A stretch of 64,000 nucleotides of DNA from an uncultured Eubacteriales bacterium (GTDB taxonomy: Bacteria > Bacillota > Clostridia > Oscillospirales > Oscillospiraceae): positions 1 through 64,000 of the forward strand of contig ONIG01000012.1 of assembly GCA_900317855.1 (NCBI GenBank), written 5' to 3'. How positions within the stretch are numbered: the stretch's first letter is position 1; the number at the start of each line of letters is the position of its first letter. Positions 25,557 to 32,334 of this stretch are shown piece after piece. Position numbers and translations under genes: made by a program. The notes under the pieces are model-generated. The model searched no databases. It was not told the origin of the DNA and worked only from the letters and a program-made list of their open reading frames with translations.

Positions 25557-26342
25557 ATGGAAACGAAAATCAGTGTTCTGCTGGCTGATCCCGGCGAACA
25601 GTACCGCGCGGCCTATTCCAAGGCCATCGGCCAGGAGACGGACATGGAACTGGTCGCCCAGACGGACAATGGGCTGCGCGCGGAAGAACTCATCACCAAA
25701 TTCCAGCCCGACGTCGTGGTGCTCGACCTCGTGCTGCCGAATCTGGACGGCCTGTCCCTGCTGACGCATCTGCGGGCGAAAAACGCATCGTCCCGCGTGA
25801 TCGTCACCTCCGCGATCTGCAACGAACAGGTGCTGATGGAGTGTGCGGAGCTCGGCGCGACGTACTTCATGCAAAAGCCGTTTGACCCGCCGCTGCTCGT
25901 GCAGCGCATCCGCCAGACGGCCCGGCCGCGCCAGCGCACCGGCGGCGCGGGTACGCAGCTCACTGCGGCGGAGCCGGAGCCCTCGCTCGAGAGCGTCGTC
26001 ACCGACGTCATCCACGAGATCGGCGTGCCCGCGCACATCAAGGGCTACCAGTACCTGCGCGAGGCGATTTTGCTGACCATCGACGACATGGACATCATCA
26101 ACTCCGTGACCAAGGTGCTCTATCCCGAGGTCGCGCGCAAGTTCAACACCACGCCCTCGCGCGTCGAGCGCGCCATCCGGCACGCGATCGAGGTCGCATG
26201 GGACCGCGGCGATATTGAGACGCTGCAGAAGTTTTTCGGCTACACGGTCTCGAACATCAAGGGCAAGCCGACGAATTCGGAGTTCATCGCCATGATCGCC
26301 GACTGCCTGAGCCTGCGGCAGAAGCAGGCGAGCGTGCGCTGA
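25557..26342 (+). CDS. spo0A: Sporulation transcription factor Spo0A
   Basis: A 261-residue response regulator, the master switch for sporulation entry. The receiver domain (1-120) has phospho-acceptor Asp57 ([13 protein letters not shown]), Thr84 (IVTSA) and Lys107 (MQKPF). The C-terminal Spo0A-specific DNA-binding domain is unmistakable: '[18 protein letters not shown]', the recognition helix '[20 protein letters not shown]', and '[17 protein letters not shown]'. At the acidic pocket the usual Asp-Asp pair (ADDN in Bacillus) reads Ala-Asp-Pro (residues 10-12), so one Mg2+-ligand Asp is missing. The start ATG 25557 follows GGAGGAG. It is monocistronic with a strong terminator. Confidence 0.97.
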   Translation: METKISVLLADPGEQYRAAYSKAIGQETDMELVAQTDNGLRAEELITKFQPDVVVLDLVLPNLDGLSLLTHLRAKNASSRVIVTSAICNEQVLMECAELGATYFMQKPFDPPLLVQRIRQTARPRQRTGGAGTQLTAAEPEPSLESVVTDVIHEIGVPAHIKGYQYLREAILLTIDDMDIINSVTKVLYPEVARKFNTTPSRVERAIRHAIEVAWDRGDIETLQKFFGYTVSNIKGKPTNSEFIAMIADCLSLRQKQASVR

Positions 26343-26371
26343 ATGCACAAGAGGAGCATAAGAGAAGATGC

Positions 26372-26407
26372 AGAAAGCCCCCGGACACAATGTCCGGGGG
26401 CTTTCTG
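26372..26407 (+). terminator. Terminator of spo0A
   Basis: A 16-bp perfect stem (26372-26387 with 26391-26406) with a 3-base loop. The left arm ends in A residues on the other strand. The T run is short, but the stem is very strong. Confidence 0.85.
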
Positions 26408-26410
26408 TAT

Positions 26411-26545
26411 GGATCTGACCCGAGGCGGGCCTTGCCCCCTCGGGCTCCCCCGCGGCTCAGAGGCTTCGGAATGGCGCTGCCGCTCATGCACTGTGTGTGC
26501 CCGTCCTGCCCCCAAAGCCCGCTCCCAAAAGGGGAAGGCTTGAAA
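26411..26545 (+). repeat. Interspersed element copy between spo0A and the 899-aa protein gene
   Basis: Contains the core CGGGCCTTGCCCCCTCGGGC shared with the 2.0 kb array and the 21.1 kb element. It is followed by a CTCCCAAAAGGGGAAGGC tail resembling the 'ctccttggagaaggc' ends of other copies. Confidence 0.7.
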
Positions 26546-26568
26546 AGTGCGCAGCGAACGCTACGTCA

Positions 26569-26597
26569 AAGCCCCCGGACGGAAGGTCCGGGGGCTT
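26569..26597 (-). terminator. Terminator of the 899-aa protein gene
   Basis: 12-bp stem AAGCCCCCGGAC (26569-26580) / GTCCGGGGGCTT (26586-26597). The same CCCCCGGAC arm sequence is used in the spo0A terminator 200 bases away. Confidence 0.65.
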
Positions 26598-26636
26598 GCT
26601 GTGCGATTGGGGGGTCACTTTGCGGGATGCGCCCGC

Positions 26637-29336
26637 TCACCAGCTCGGGAACAGGGCGAGGAAATCATCCAGATTGCGGTAGCTGCCGCCCTGCGGGGTC
26701 AGGTCCGGCGCGGCGGCGTAGGCGCTGCCCGGCGTGGCCGTGACGGCGAGGCTGGCCGAATCGACCTGCGTGCGCAGCGTGATCTGGCTCGGCGTGAGCG
26801 AGATATAGAGCGGCGACGCCGCGATGTTCGCCGTGATGTTCAGCACCCCGTCGGCATAGCCGAACTCGGAGATCGCGCCGACGACGCTCGCAAACGACAG
26901 GTGCTCGAAGAAGTAGGTGTAGGCTTCGATGGTGTTCTGCACGGTCTGGCGGTCAATGCCCGGCGTGACGGTGAGCACGGCGTAGAGCGCCTGCTCGAGC
27001 GAATCCATGGACGCCTCGACGTGGTGCCAGCCGAAGTCGATATAGACGCGGTCGTTCCAGAACGTGACGGTCAGGTCGCGGCCGAGCAGCTGCGACACGG
27101 CGCGCGCCGCGACGGGCTTGCCGAGCGAGAGCACAACGTCGGTATCGAGACTGTAGCCGTTGACGGTCACGGTCGCGTCCATGCCCATGGCCTGCGCGCC
27201 GACATAGCGCTCGAGCACCGGGGCGAAGGGCTGCAGCTGCGAGAGGGTGACATAATCGCCGCTCGTGGGGGTGAGCGTGGTGGCGGAGCCGGACGTGCCG
27301 GTGATGGTCACGCGCACCGTCCAGCCCGCGGCCGTGACGGTCACGCTGTCGGCCGAGAGGGCGGCGGAGACGCCGGTGCCCGCAATGTTCAGCTGCGCGT
27401 GCAGCGCGTTATTCGACCACGCAAGGTCCTGGATGCTGTCCACAGCGGACTGCGGCGTGAGCTCGCGGAAAAACTGCGCGTAGGCATTGCCGGCGGCCGC
27501 AGCATCGTTTGCCCCGGCGAGCTTGCCCGCCCAGGCGACGAGGTCTTTGATCTCACTGCCCGTGCCGCTGACGTGGATGTTCCCGGCCGAGACGTACACG
27601 GTACTGCCGATGTACTCGGCCGTGACGGTCACGCCGTCGACCGTGGTGGTGAGCGCGGCGTCATAACCGCCGGAGGTCTTGGTCACGGTGGCCGTGCCCG
27701 TGAGGCTCAGCGGGCCGCTGAGCGCGACGTGGAACGTCGCGGTCTTGGCCGTGGCCGCGTCCATGAGCGGGCTGACAAGGCTCAGCGCGCCGGTCAGGTC
27801 CGTGTAGCCCTCGAGGGACTGCACCCGGAAGCCGCCGTAGTACGGCGTGGCGGTGACGTGCATGCGCGCGCCGCCGAAGTTGAGCGCCACGTCCGCGCGC
27901 GTCAGGCGCAGGGCGTCCGGGTCCGTGAGCAGGACGGTGCCGGAGATCATCGGGTCGTTGAGCCGGATGGTCATGCCGGTGTCGGTCTCCTGCATGGCGA
28001 CGTTTTTCGTCAGCGCGGTCATGCCGGCCGCGTCGAGTGAGATGTTCGGGATCTGCACGCCGAGGTAGCCTGCGACCGTGCGCGCCGCGTCGATCGTGTC
28101 GGATGCGCGCAGGACGATCTTCTGGCTGCCGAAGGCGACGTACACGCGCTCGTTGCTGTAGGCCGCGAAGAGGTCCACGCCCGCGACATTGCCGCGCACC
28201 TGGAAGGCCGTCTGGTCAATGTCCACGTGCGCCGTCAGGCCGTAGGACTGGCCGTTGGCGGTGACGGTGACGCTGTAGTTCGGCGTGCGGCGGAAGAAGT
28301 CGCGCACGATGGCCTGCGTGTCCTGCCCGCCGTCGGAGAGCTTGCCGAGGTTATTGGGGTCATACTCCGTGGCGAGATAGTGCTGGAACTCGGTCTGGTC
28401 GTCGGTCACGGCGCCGAAGTCCGAGAACACCTCGGTGAGCGTGCTCGTGCAGTTGAGGCTGCCGAGGCCGGACATGGACACGGTGTAGCTCTCCACGGTG
28501 TCCATCTGCAGGAGGTCCCAGTTCGAATCGATCGTCCAGACCATGTGCACGGCCGTGAACTCGGGGTTTTTCGACGCGCCGCTGTATGTGCGCACCTGGT
28601 GGCGGTAGTATGCGCTCGCGCCGGTCGGCTCGAGGTCGAAGGTAAGGGTGTAGGTGCCGTCGTCATTGGCGGTCATGGACGGATTCTGCACCGTGTCGCG
28701 GCTGATGACGTAGTTGCTGAGGTTGCGCGGGTCCTGCCCGTAGGCGTCCTGATAGTCCTGCTGCGAGATGGCCACGATCTGGTCGCTCCAGGTGGCGGTG
28801 TCGCCGCTGATGGAGCTGGCCTTGCGCACGAGGATGGCCCCGTCCTTGAAGTACTTCTGCTCGCCGAGCTTGACGAACATGCTCGTGCTGATGGCCTCGG
28901 TAAAGACGCTGTCGCTCGTCACGACGCGCACGTTGTGCACGGCCTGATTGTAGTCGATGAAGCCGACCTTTGCCTTCGTCTCGCCGGTCGTCTCGGAGCG
29001 GTAGGTCTCCTGATCCATGACGCCGGTCGTGATGTAGATATTGTCCTCCGCGCTCTGGCCGGAGGGGTCGCCGTCCGGGCGGGAGAGCGTCGTGCTCGCG
29101 CCGCCGGCGCCGTCATCGTCGCCGCCGCCGACAGCGCCGGGAATGATGATCGCCGCCGCGATCGCCAGCGCCAGCAGCGCGCCGCCGATGACATAGGTCC
29201 GCTTGCCGTGCTTGTGACGCGTCGGGCGCGCGGCGCTCTCGGCGGGCACCAGCTCGCTGTCGGCGATGTCCGGCGCGGTCTCGTCTGCGGTCGGCTTGCG
29301 CCGCCATGTCGGCAGGCGGAAGGTCTGTTTGCTCAT
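26637..29336 (-). CDS. Large membrane-anchored protein with three internal repeats, unknown function
   Basis: An 899-residue protein. A basic cytoplasmic head (1-46) is followed by one membrane segment (about 47-68) and an acidic Gly/Asp linker; the rest is outside the cell. Residues 100-330 form a first domain. Residues about 355-525, 535-706 and 716-899 are three diverged repeats. Each has a beta-rich part containing a '(N/G)(E/D/S)xVYVxxG' strand (NERVYVAFG, GSTVYVSAG, NDRVYIDFG). Each ends in a G-x-Y-x-x-L motif followed by a proline (GYTDLTG, GDYVTLSQ, GSYRNLDD). Length and beta content suggest lipid- or polymer-binding half barrels, but no family is recognised. The start 29336 follows AAGGGAG. 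Confidence 0.82.
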   Translation of the reverse strand: MSKQTFRLPTWRRKPTADETAPDIADSELVPAESAARPTRHKHGKRTYVIGGALLALAIAAAIIIPGAVGGGDDDGAGGASTTLSRPDGDPSGQSAEDNIYITTGVMDQETYRSETTGETKAKVGFIDYNQAVHNVRVVTSDSVFTEAISTSMFVKLGEQKYFKDGAILVRKASSISGDTATWSDQIVAISQQDYQDAYGQDPRNLSNYVISRDTVQNPSMTANDDGTYTLTFDLEPTGASAYYRHQVRTYSGASKNPEFTAVHMVWTIDSNWDLLQMDTVESYTVSMSGLGSLNCTSTLTEVFSDFGAVTDDQTEFQHYLATEYDPNNLGKLSDGGQDTQAIVRDFFRRTPNYSVTVTANGQSYGLTAHVDIDQTAFQVRGNVAGVDLFAAYSNERVYVAFGSQKIVLRASDTIDAARTVAGYLGVQIPNISLDAAGMTALTKNVAMQETDTGMTIRLNDPMISGTVLLTDPDALRLTRADVALNFGGARMHVTATPYYGGFRVQSLEGYTDLTGALSLVSPLMDAATAKTATFHVALSGPLSLTGTATVTKTSGGYDAALTTTVDGVTVTAEYIGSTVYVSAGNIHVSGTGSEIKDLVAWAGKLAGANDAAAAGNAYAQFFRELTPQSAVDSIQDLAWSNNALHAQLNIAGTGVSAALSADSVTVTAAGWTVRVTITGTSGSATTLTPTSGDYVTLSQLQPFAPVLERYVGAQAMGMDATVTVNGYSLDTDVVLSLGKPVAARAVSQLLGRDLTVTFWNDRVYIDFGWHHVEASMDSLEQALYAVLTVTPGIDRQTVQNTIEAYTYFFEHLSFASVVGAISEFGYADGVLNITANIAASPLYISLTPSQITLRTQVDSASLAVTATPGSAYAAAPDLTPQGGSYRNLDDFLALFPSW

Positions 29337-29523
29337 GAATATCGATCTCCCTTGCAGGTGATGCCTGACGTGCATATCGTCAGGAAAATCACATTTCTTC
29401 ATGGCTTCATTATACGGCAAGGACTTTTTAAATGCATCCTCCGTGCGCGCGAGCGGTAGAAACGTTGGGAGAAGGCCATTCTACCAACGGGAGAATGCCA
29501 GAATTCAGGGAAAAACGCCCCTC

Positions 29524-29552
29524 TTGCGGCCGCACGCCCGGCGTGGTATACT
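29524..29552 (+). promoter_or_regulatory. Promoter reading into an apparently leaderless gene
   Basis: TTGCGG (29524-29529), 17-bp spacer, TATACT (29547-29552). The start codon of the next gene begins 6 bases after the -10 box, where transcription itself should start. Confidence 0.7.
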
Positions 29553-29558
29553 CATAGC

Positions 29559-30185
29559 ATGGATGATGTGAGAGGCGCGCTCGCCGCCAACCTTGCCGAG
29601 CTGAGAAAAGAAGAAAACCTGACCCAGGCCGAGTTTGCCGCGCAGTTCAATTACTCCGACAAGGCCGTGTCCAAGTGGGAGCGGGGCGATTCGCTGCCCG
29701 ACGTCGTGATGCTCAAGACCATCGCCGACCTCTACGGCCTGCGCGTGGACGATCTGCTGACGGACGGCGGCGTGGCCGCCGCGCGCGCCGAGGCCGCCGA
29801 GACCGGCGGCGGGAAGCAGCACGATGCCTACCTCATGTCCAAGGTGCTCATCGCCGCCATGTGGGTGACGATGGTGTGGGTCGTCGCGGTCGTGGTGTTT
29901 TTGTATTCGCAGTTCAGCATCGGCAAGATGTACTGGATGGCGTTCGTGTGGGCGGTGCCGGTGTCGTTCGCCGTGGCGTTTCTCTTTTCCCGCCACTGGG
30001 AGGGGGAGACGACGCTGCAGTGCGTGTTCGCGTCGCTGTTCGTGTGGAGCACGATCACCGCGTTTTACTTTCAATACCTCGAATACAACATCTGGGCAGC
30101 GTTCTTCGTCGGCGTTCCGGTGCAGATCGCGCTCATCCTCGGCGCCAAGCTCCGCCGCGCCGGTGTGCACTGGCTGCACCGGTGA
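29559..30185 (+). CDS. XRE-family regulator with four-helix membrane domain (copy 1)
   Basis: A 208-residue protein. The N-terminal helix-turn-helix of the Xre/Cro type (residues 5-68) includes 'LTQAEFAAQFNYSDKAVSKW'. A linker and four hydrophobic segments (about 95-200) follow. A paralog with the same plan is at 58210. Such proteins combine DNA binding with membrane anchoring; some act as envelope-stress or antimicrobial-responsive regulators, but no signal is known here. There is no Shine-Dalgarno, and the start codon coincides with the predicted transcription start, so translation is probably leaderless. Confidence 0.87.
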   Translation: MDDVRGALAANLAELRKEENLTQAEFAAQFNYSDKAVSKWERGDSLPDVVMLKTIADLYGLRVDDLLTDGGVAAARAEAAETGGGKQHDAYLMSKVLIAAMWVTMVWVVAVVVFLYSQFSIGKMYWMAFVWAVPVSFAVAFLFSRHWEGETTLQCVFASLFVWSTITAFYFQYLEYNIWAAFFVGVPVQIALILGAKLRRAGVHWLHR

Positions 30186-30204
30186 AAAAAACCGCATACA
30201 CCGC

Positions 30205-30233
30205 TTGACGGCCGGCCGCGCACGTGCTATACT
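30205..30233 (+). promoter_or_regulatory. Promoter of the CDF exporter leader
   Basis: TTGACG (30205-30210), 17-bp spacer, TATACT (30228-30233). Confidence 0.8.
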
Positions 30234-30237
30234 CGCT

Positions 30238-30334
30238 CCTAATGACAGGCCGAAACGGCCGGGCGGCGTCCGCGCCGCAGCAGACAGGATATCACCGCGT
30301 CTGTGGGACTCATATGCCCCACAGGCGCTTTTTT
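30238..30334 (+). ncRNA. Candidate NiCo riboswitch with terminator
   Basis: The leader of a CDF metal exporter contains the pieces that mark NiCo (czcD) RNAs. ACAGGC is followed by a hairpin GGCCG/CGGCC (30248-30260), then GGGC-GC (30261-30266) with a second hairpin, then GACAGGA (30283-30289) and GGGACT (30305-30310). The 3' part overlaps a terminator: GCGTCTGTGGG (30297-30307) pairs with CCCACAGGCGC (30318-30328), followed by six T. In known cases Co2+ or Ni2+ binding prevents terminator formation and switches the exporter on. The assignment comes from recalled consensus, not from a covariance search. Confidence 0.72.
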
Positions 30335-30356
30335 GTGCGAAAGGAGTCTTATTTTT

Positions 30357-31247
30357 ATGCGCGCACGCACTTCTTCTACGCCCGACGACGCCAAGCGCGT
30401 GACCATGCAGGTGTCCACCGCCGGCATCGTGTGCAACGCGGCCCTGACGGTGTTCAAGCTCGTCGCCGGCATCGTGGCGCACTCGTCGGCCATAGTGGCC
30501 GATGCCGTGCACTCGGCGTCCGACATTCTCGGCTCGCTGATCGTGATGATCGGCGCGGTCTTTTCCCACAAGGCGGCCGACGCCAGCCACCCCTACGGGC
30601 ACGAAAAGCTCGAGTGCATCGCGTCCATCCTGCTGGGCAACATCCTCGTGGTCGTGGGTGCGGCCATCGGCTATGCCGGCGTGATGAAGATCGTCCGCGG
30701 CGAGACGCTGGCCGCCCCCGGCGTGCTCGCGCTCATCGCGGCGGTCGTGTCCATCGCTGTCAAGGAGGGGCTGTACTGGTACACGATCGCGGCGGCCAAA
30801 CGCATCCGCTCCGTGTCGCTCAAGGCCGAGGCGTGGCACCACCGGTCCGACGCGCTGTCGTCCATCGGCAGCTTTGCGGGCGTGCTCGGCGCGCGGCTTG
30901 GCGTGCCCATCCTTGACCCCATCGCGTCGATCGTCATCTGCCTGTTCATCTTCAAGGTGGCCTACGGCATCTTCCGCGAGAGCATCGACCGGCTCGTCGA
31001 CCGGGCGTGCGACCCGGACACCGTCGCTGCCATGCGCGGGACGATGCTGCGCACCCCCGGCGTTGTGCGCGTGGACGATCTCAAGACGCGGCTGTTCGGC
31101 AGCCGGACGTATGTCGATGCCGAGATCGCGGTCGACGGCGCGCTGCCGCTGCGGGACGCGCACGTCATCGCCGAGGCCGTGCACCACGAGCTCGAGCGCG
31201 ACTACCCGGACGTCAAGCACTGCACCGTGCACGTCAACCCGGCGTGA
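30357..31247 (+). CDS. Cation diffusion facilitator (CDF) metal exporter, probably Co/Ni
   Basis: A 296-residue protein with six membrane segments and a cytoplasmic C-terminal domain. The metal-binding motifs of the CDF family are present: 'SSAIVADAVHSASDIL' (HxxxD on helix 2) and 'HHRSDALSSIGSFAGV' (HxxxD on helix 5). 'SHPYGHEKLECIAS' is the intervening signature. The C-terminal dimerisation domain ends in 'HCTVHVNPA'. It exports divalent metal in exchange for protons. The NiCo-type leader suggests cobalt/nickel rather than zinc. ATG 30357 follows AAAGGAG and lies downstream of the leader terminator, which excludes an earlier in-frame start. Confidence 0.92.
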   Translation: MRARTSSTPDDAKRVTMQVSTAGIVCNAALTVFKLVAGIVAHSSAIVADAVHSASDILGSLIVMIGAVFSHKAADASHPYGHEKLECIASILLGNILVVVGAAIGYAGVMKIVRGETLAAPGVLALIAAVVSIAVKEGLYWYTIAAAKRIRSVSLKAEAWHHRSDALSSIGSFAGVLGARLGVPILDPIASIVICLFIFKVAYGIFRESIDRLVDRACDPDTVAAMRGTMLRTPGVVRVDDLKTRLFGSRTYVDAEIAVDGALPLRDAHVIAEAVHHELERDYPDVKHCTVHVNPA

Positions 31248-31282
31248 CGCGGGCGGAAAAACGGACGCAAACATGGCGAAGG

Positions 31283-31305
31283 GCCGCCCGAAAGGGCGGC
31301 TCTTT
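31283..31305 (+). terminator. Terminator of the CDF exporter gene
   Basis: Stem GCCGCCC / GGGCGGC with a GAAA tetraloop (31290-31293), followed by TCTTTTT. Confidence 0.85.
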
Positions 31306-31429
31306 TTGCGCGGAAATTTGCAGAGAAAACCACAAAATTTGCGCAAAGAAAACGCTAAGAAAATTTTTTGTCCCGTTTTGTAGAACAGAAATCGCCCATT
31401 TGACCGGATTCGACACGGAGGGCAAAAAC

Positions 31430-31448
31430 TGGTTTACATAATGCATAT
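31430..31448. repeat. 19-bp dispersed motif, copy 2
   Basis: Identical to 25303-25321. A TTCGACA element (31410-31416) lies just upstream. Confidence 0.75.
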
Positions 31449-31573
31449 CGGGAAGCGCAAAACCGAGACGCCGCAGCGGTTTGCGGTGTCGGCCGCCGGC
31501 GGTGCGGCCAGGGGTGGACGGCGGCCGTTCGGGCAGATTTGTCACGCGTGACGCGGAGGCTACATCACGCGGC

Positions 31574-31613
31574 ACCGTACCTAACCGTACCGTACAGTAC
31601 CGTACCATACCGT
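31574..31613. repeat. Phased ACCGTAC repeats
   Basis: ACCGTAC occurs at 31574, 31584, 31589 and 31599, with a partial copy at 31609. Most copies are about one helical turn (10 bp) apart. Confidence 0.8.
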
Positions 31614-31695
31614 GTCTTACGCTGCAGGAAGAACCCACGGCTCAGAAGATCTGACGCTGTCTCTCTCCAAGAAAGCCAAGGGGAAAGAAAGCCGC

Positions 31696-31736
31696 TGTGG
31701 AAAACCGGCAAAAATGTGGAAAACTCTGTGGAAAAC
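31696..31736. repeat. Three TGTGGAAAAC repeats
   Basis: Direct copies start at 31696, 31715 and 31727. On the minus strand each reads GTTTTCCACA, one base from the DnaA box TTATCCACA. Confidence 0.8.
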
Positions 31737-31888
31737 CTGCCGTTGCGGGGAATGGGGCCGGTGCGGGGCGGCTGCCGGGTGTGGCTTGGTGTGGGCTTGT
31801 GGCCGGGCGCGCCGTGGCGGCCGTTGGTGCGGGACGCGGGAGCCGCGCCGGGCGCGCTGACTGGCTTTTCTGCCGAGAGAAAAAACGC

Positions 31889-31915
31889 TTGACAAGTTAT
31901 GCAAAAGCATACTAG
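31889..31915 (+). promoter_or_regulatory. Promoter-like element with internal palindrome
   Basis: TTGACA (31889-31894), 15-bp spacer, TACTAG (31910-31915). Between them lies the palindrome TATGC-AAAA-GCATA (31898-31911), as expected for a repressor site. The spacer is short and no gene follows on this strand. Confidence 0.4.
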
Positions 31916-31965
31916 ACTGGAAGTGAGGCAAGCGCCGGAAGGCACTGGAGGGAGACGGGACGCTT

Positions 31966-32140
31966 CCACCGCATCCGGCGAACAAAGTTCGGCACCTTCT
32001 CCTCGGGGAGAAGGCTTGGGGGCGGCACCGGTCGAGCGATGCAGAAACGAAATTGCCATGGCGCGTGACGTCAGGCAACACGGCATCCGGCAAGCAAGGC
32101 TTGCTACCGCTCCTCGGGGAGAAGGCATTGCGCGATGCAA
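31966..32140 (+). repeat. Two copies of a 'CATCCGGC' hairpin repeat
   Basis: Copies near 31974-32017 and 32090-32130 share the order CATCCGGC, then a small inverted repeat (GAACAAAGTTC in copy 1, AAGCAAGGCTT in copy 2), then CTCCTCGGGGAGAAGGC. A third relative is at about 39191. This appears to be a second interspersed hairpin family. Confidence 0.7.
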
Positions 32141-32183
32141 CCATTTCGCAAGGAAAAGAGGGGCTGGCACAAGCTCCACCCGA

Positions 32184-32223
32184 CGGAAAAAACGTGCATG
32201 GAAGAACACTTCCATGCACGTTT
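32184..32223 (-). terminator. Terminator of the hydCBA operon
   Basis: 15-bp perfect stem (32190-32204 with 32209-32223). On the minus strand it is followed by a run of six T (complement of 32187-32192, overlapping the end of the stem). Confidence 0.88.
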
Positions 32224-32334
32224 CGGGTCAGATGGGGTTTCCGGCAGGGCGGGGCCGGACGCAGCCGGAGCTTGCGCGGGCCGGGGGCCATGCCAAACCG
32301 GCTTGGTCTCGCGCCGGATGGGCGCTGCGGCGGG

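Larger units (their letters stand above)
31248..32183. other. Gene-free region between the CDF exporter and the hydrogenase operon
   Basis: No open frame here has a ribosome site or protein-like composition. From left to right it holds a CDF terminator, the second copy of a 19-base motif (31430), phased ACCGTAC repeats (31574-31613), three TGTGGAAAAC repeats (31696-31736), a promoter-like element with a palindrome (31889-31915), and two copies of a 'CATCCGGC...CTTCTCC' hairpin repeat. Several could belong to a small RNA transcribed rightward from about 31920. Confidence 0.6.

Noticed and set aside
31696..31736. Replication origin
   Set aside because: Three DnaA-box-like sites are present, but no dnaA/dnaN genes, no AT-rich unwinding region and no other boxes.
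31234..32215. Several overlapping open frames in the region before the hydrogenase operon
   Set aside because: They cross repeats and terminators, have no Shine-Dalgarno and no recognisable domain.
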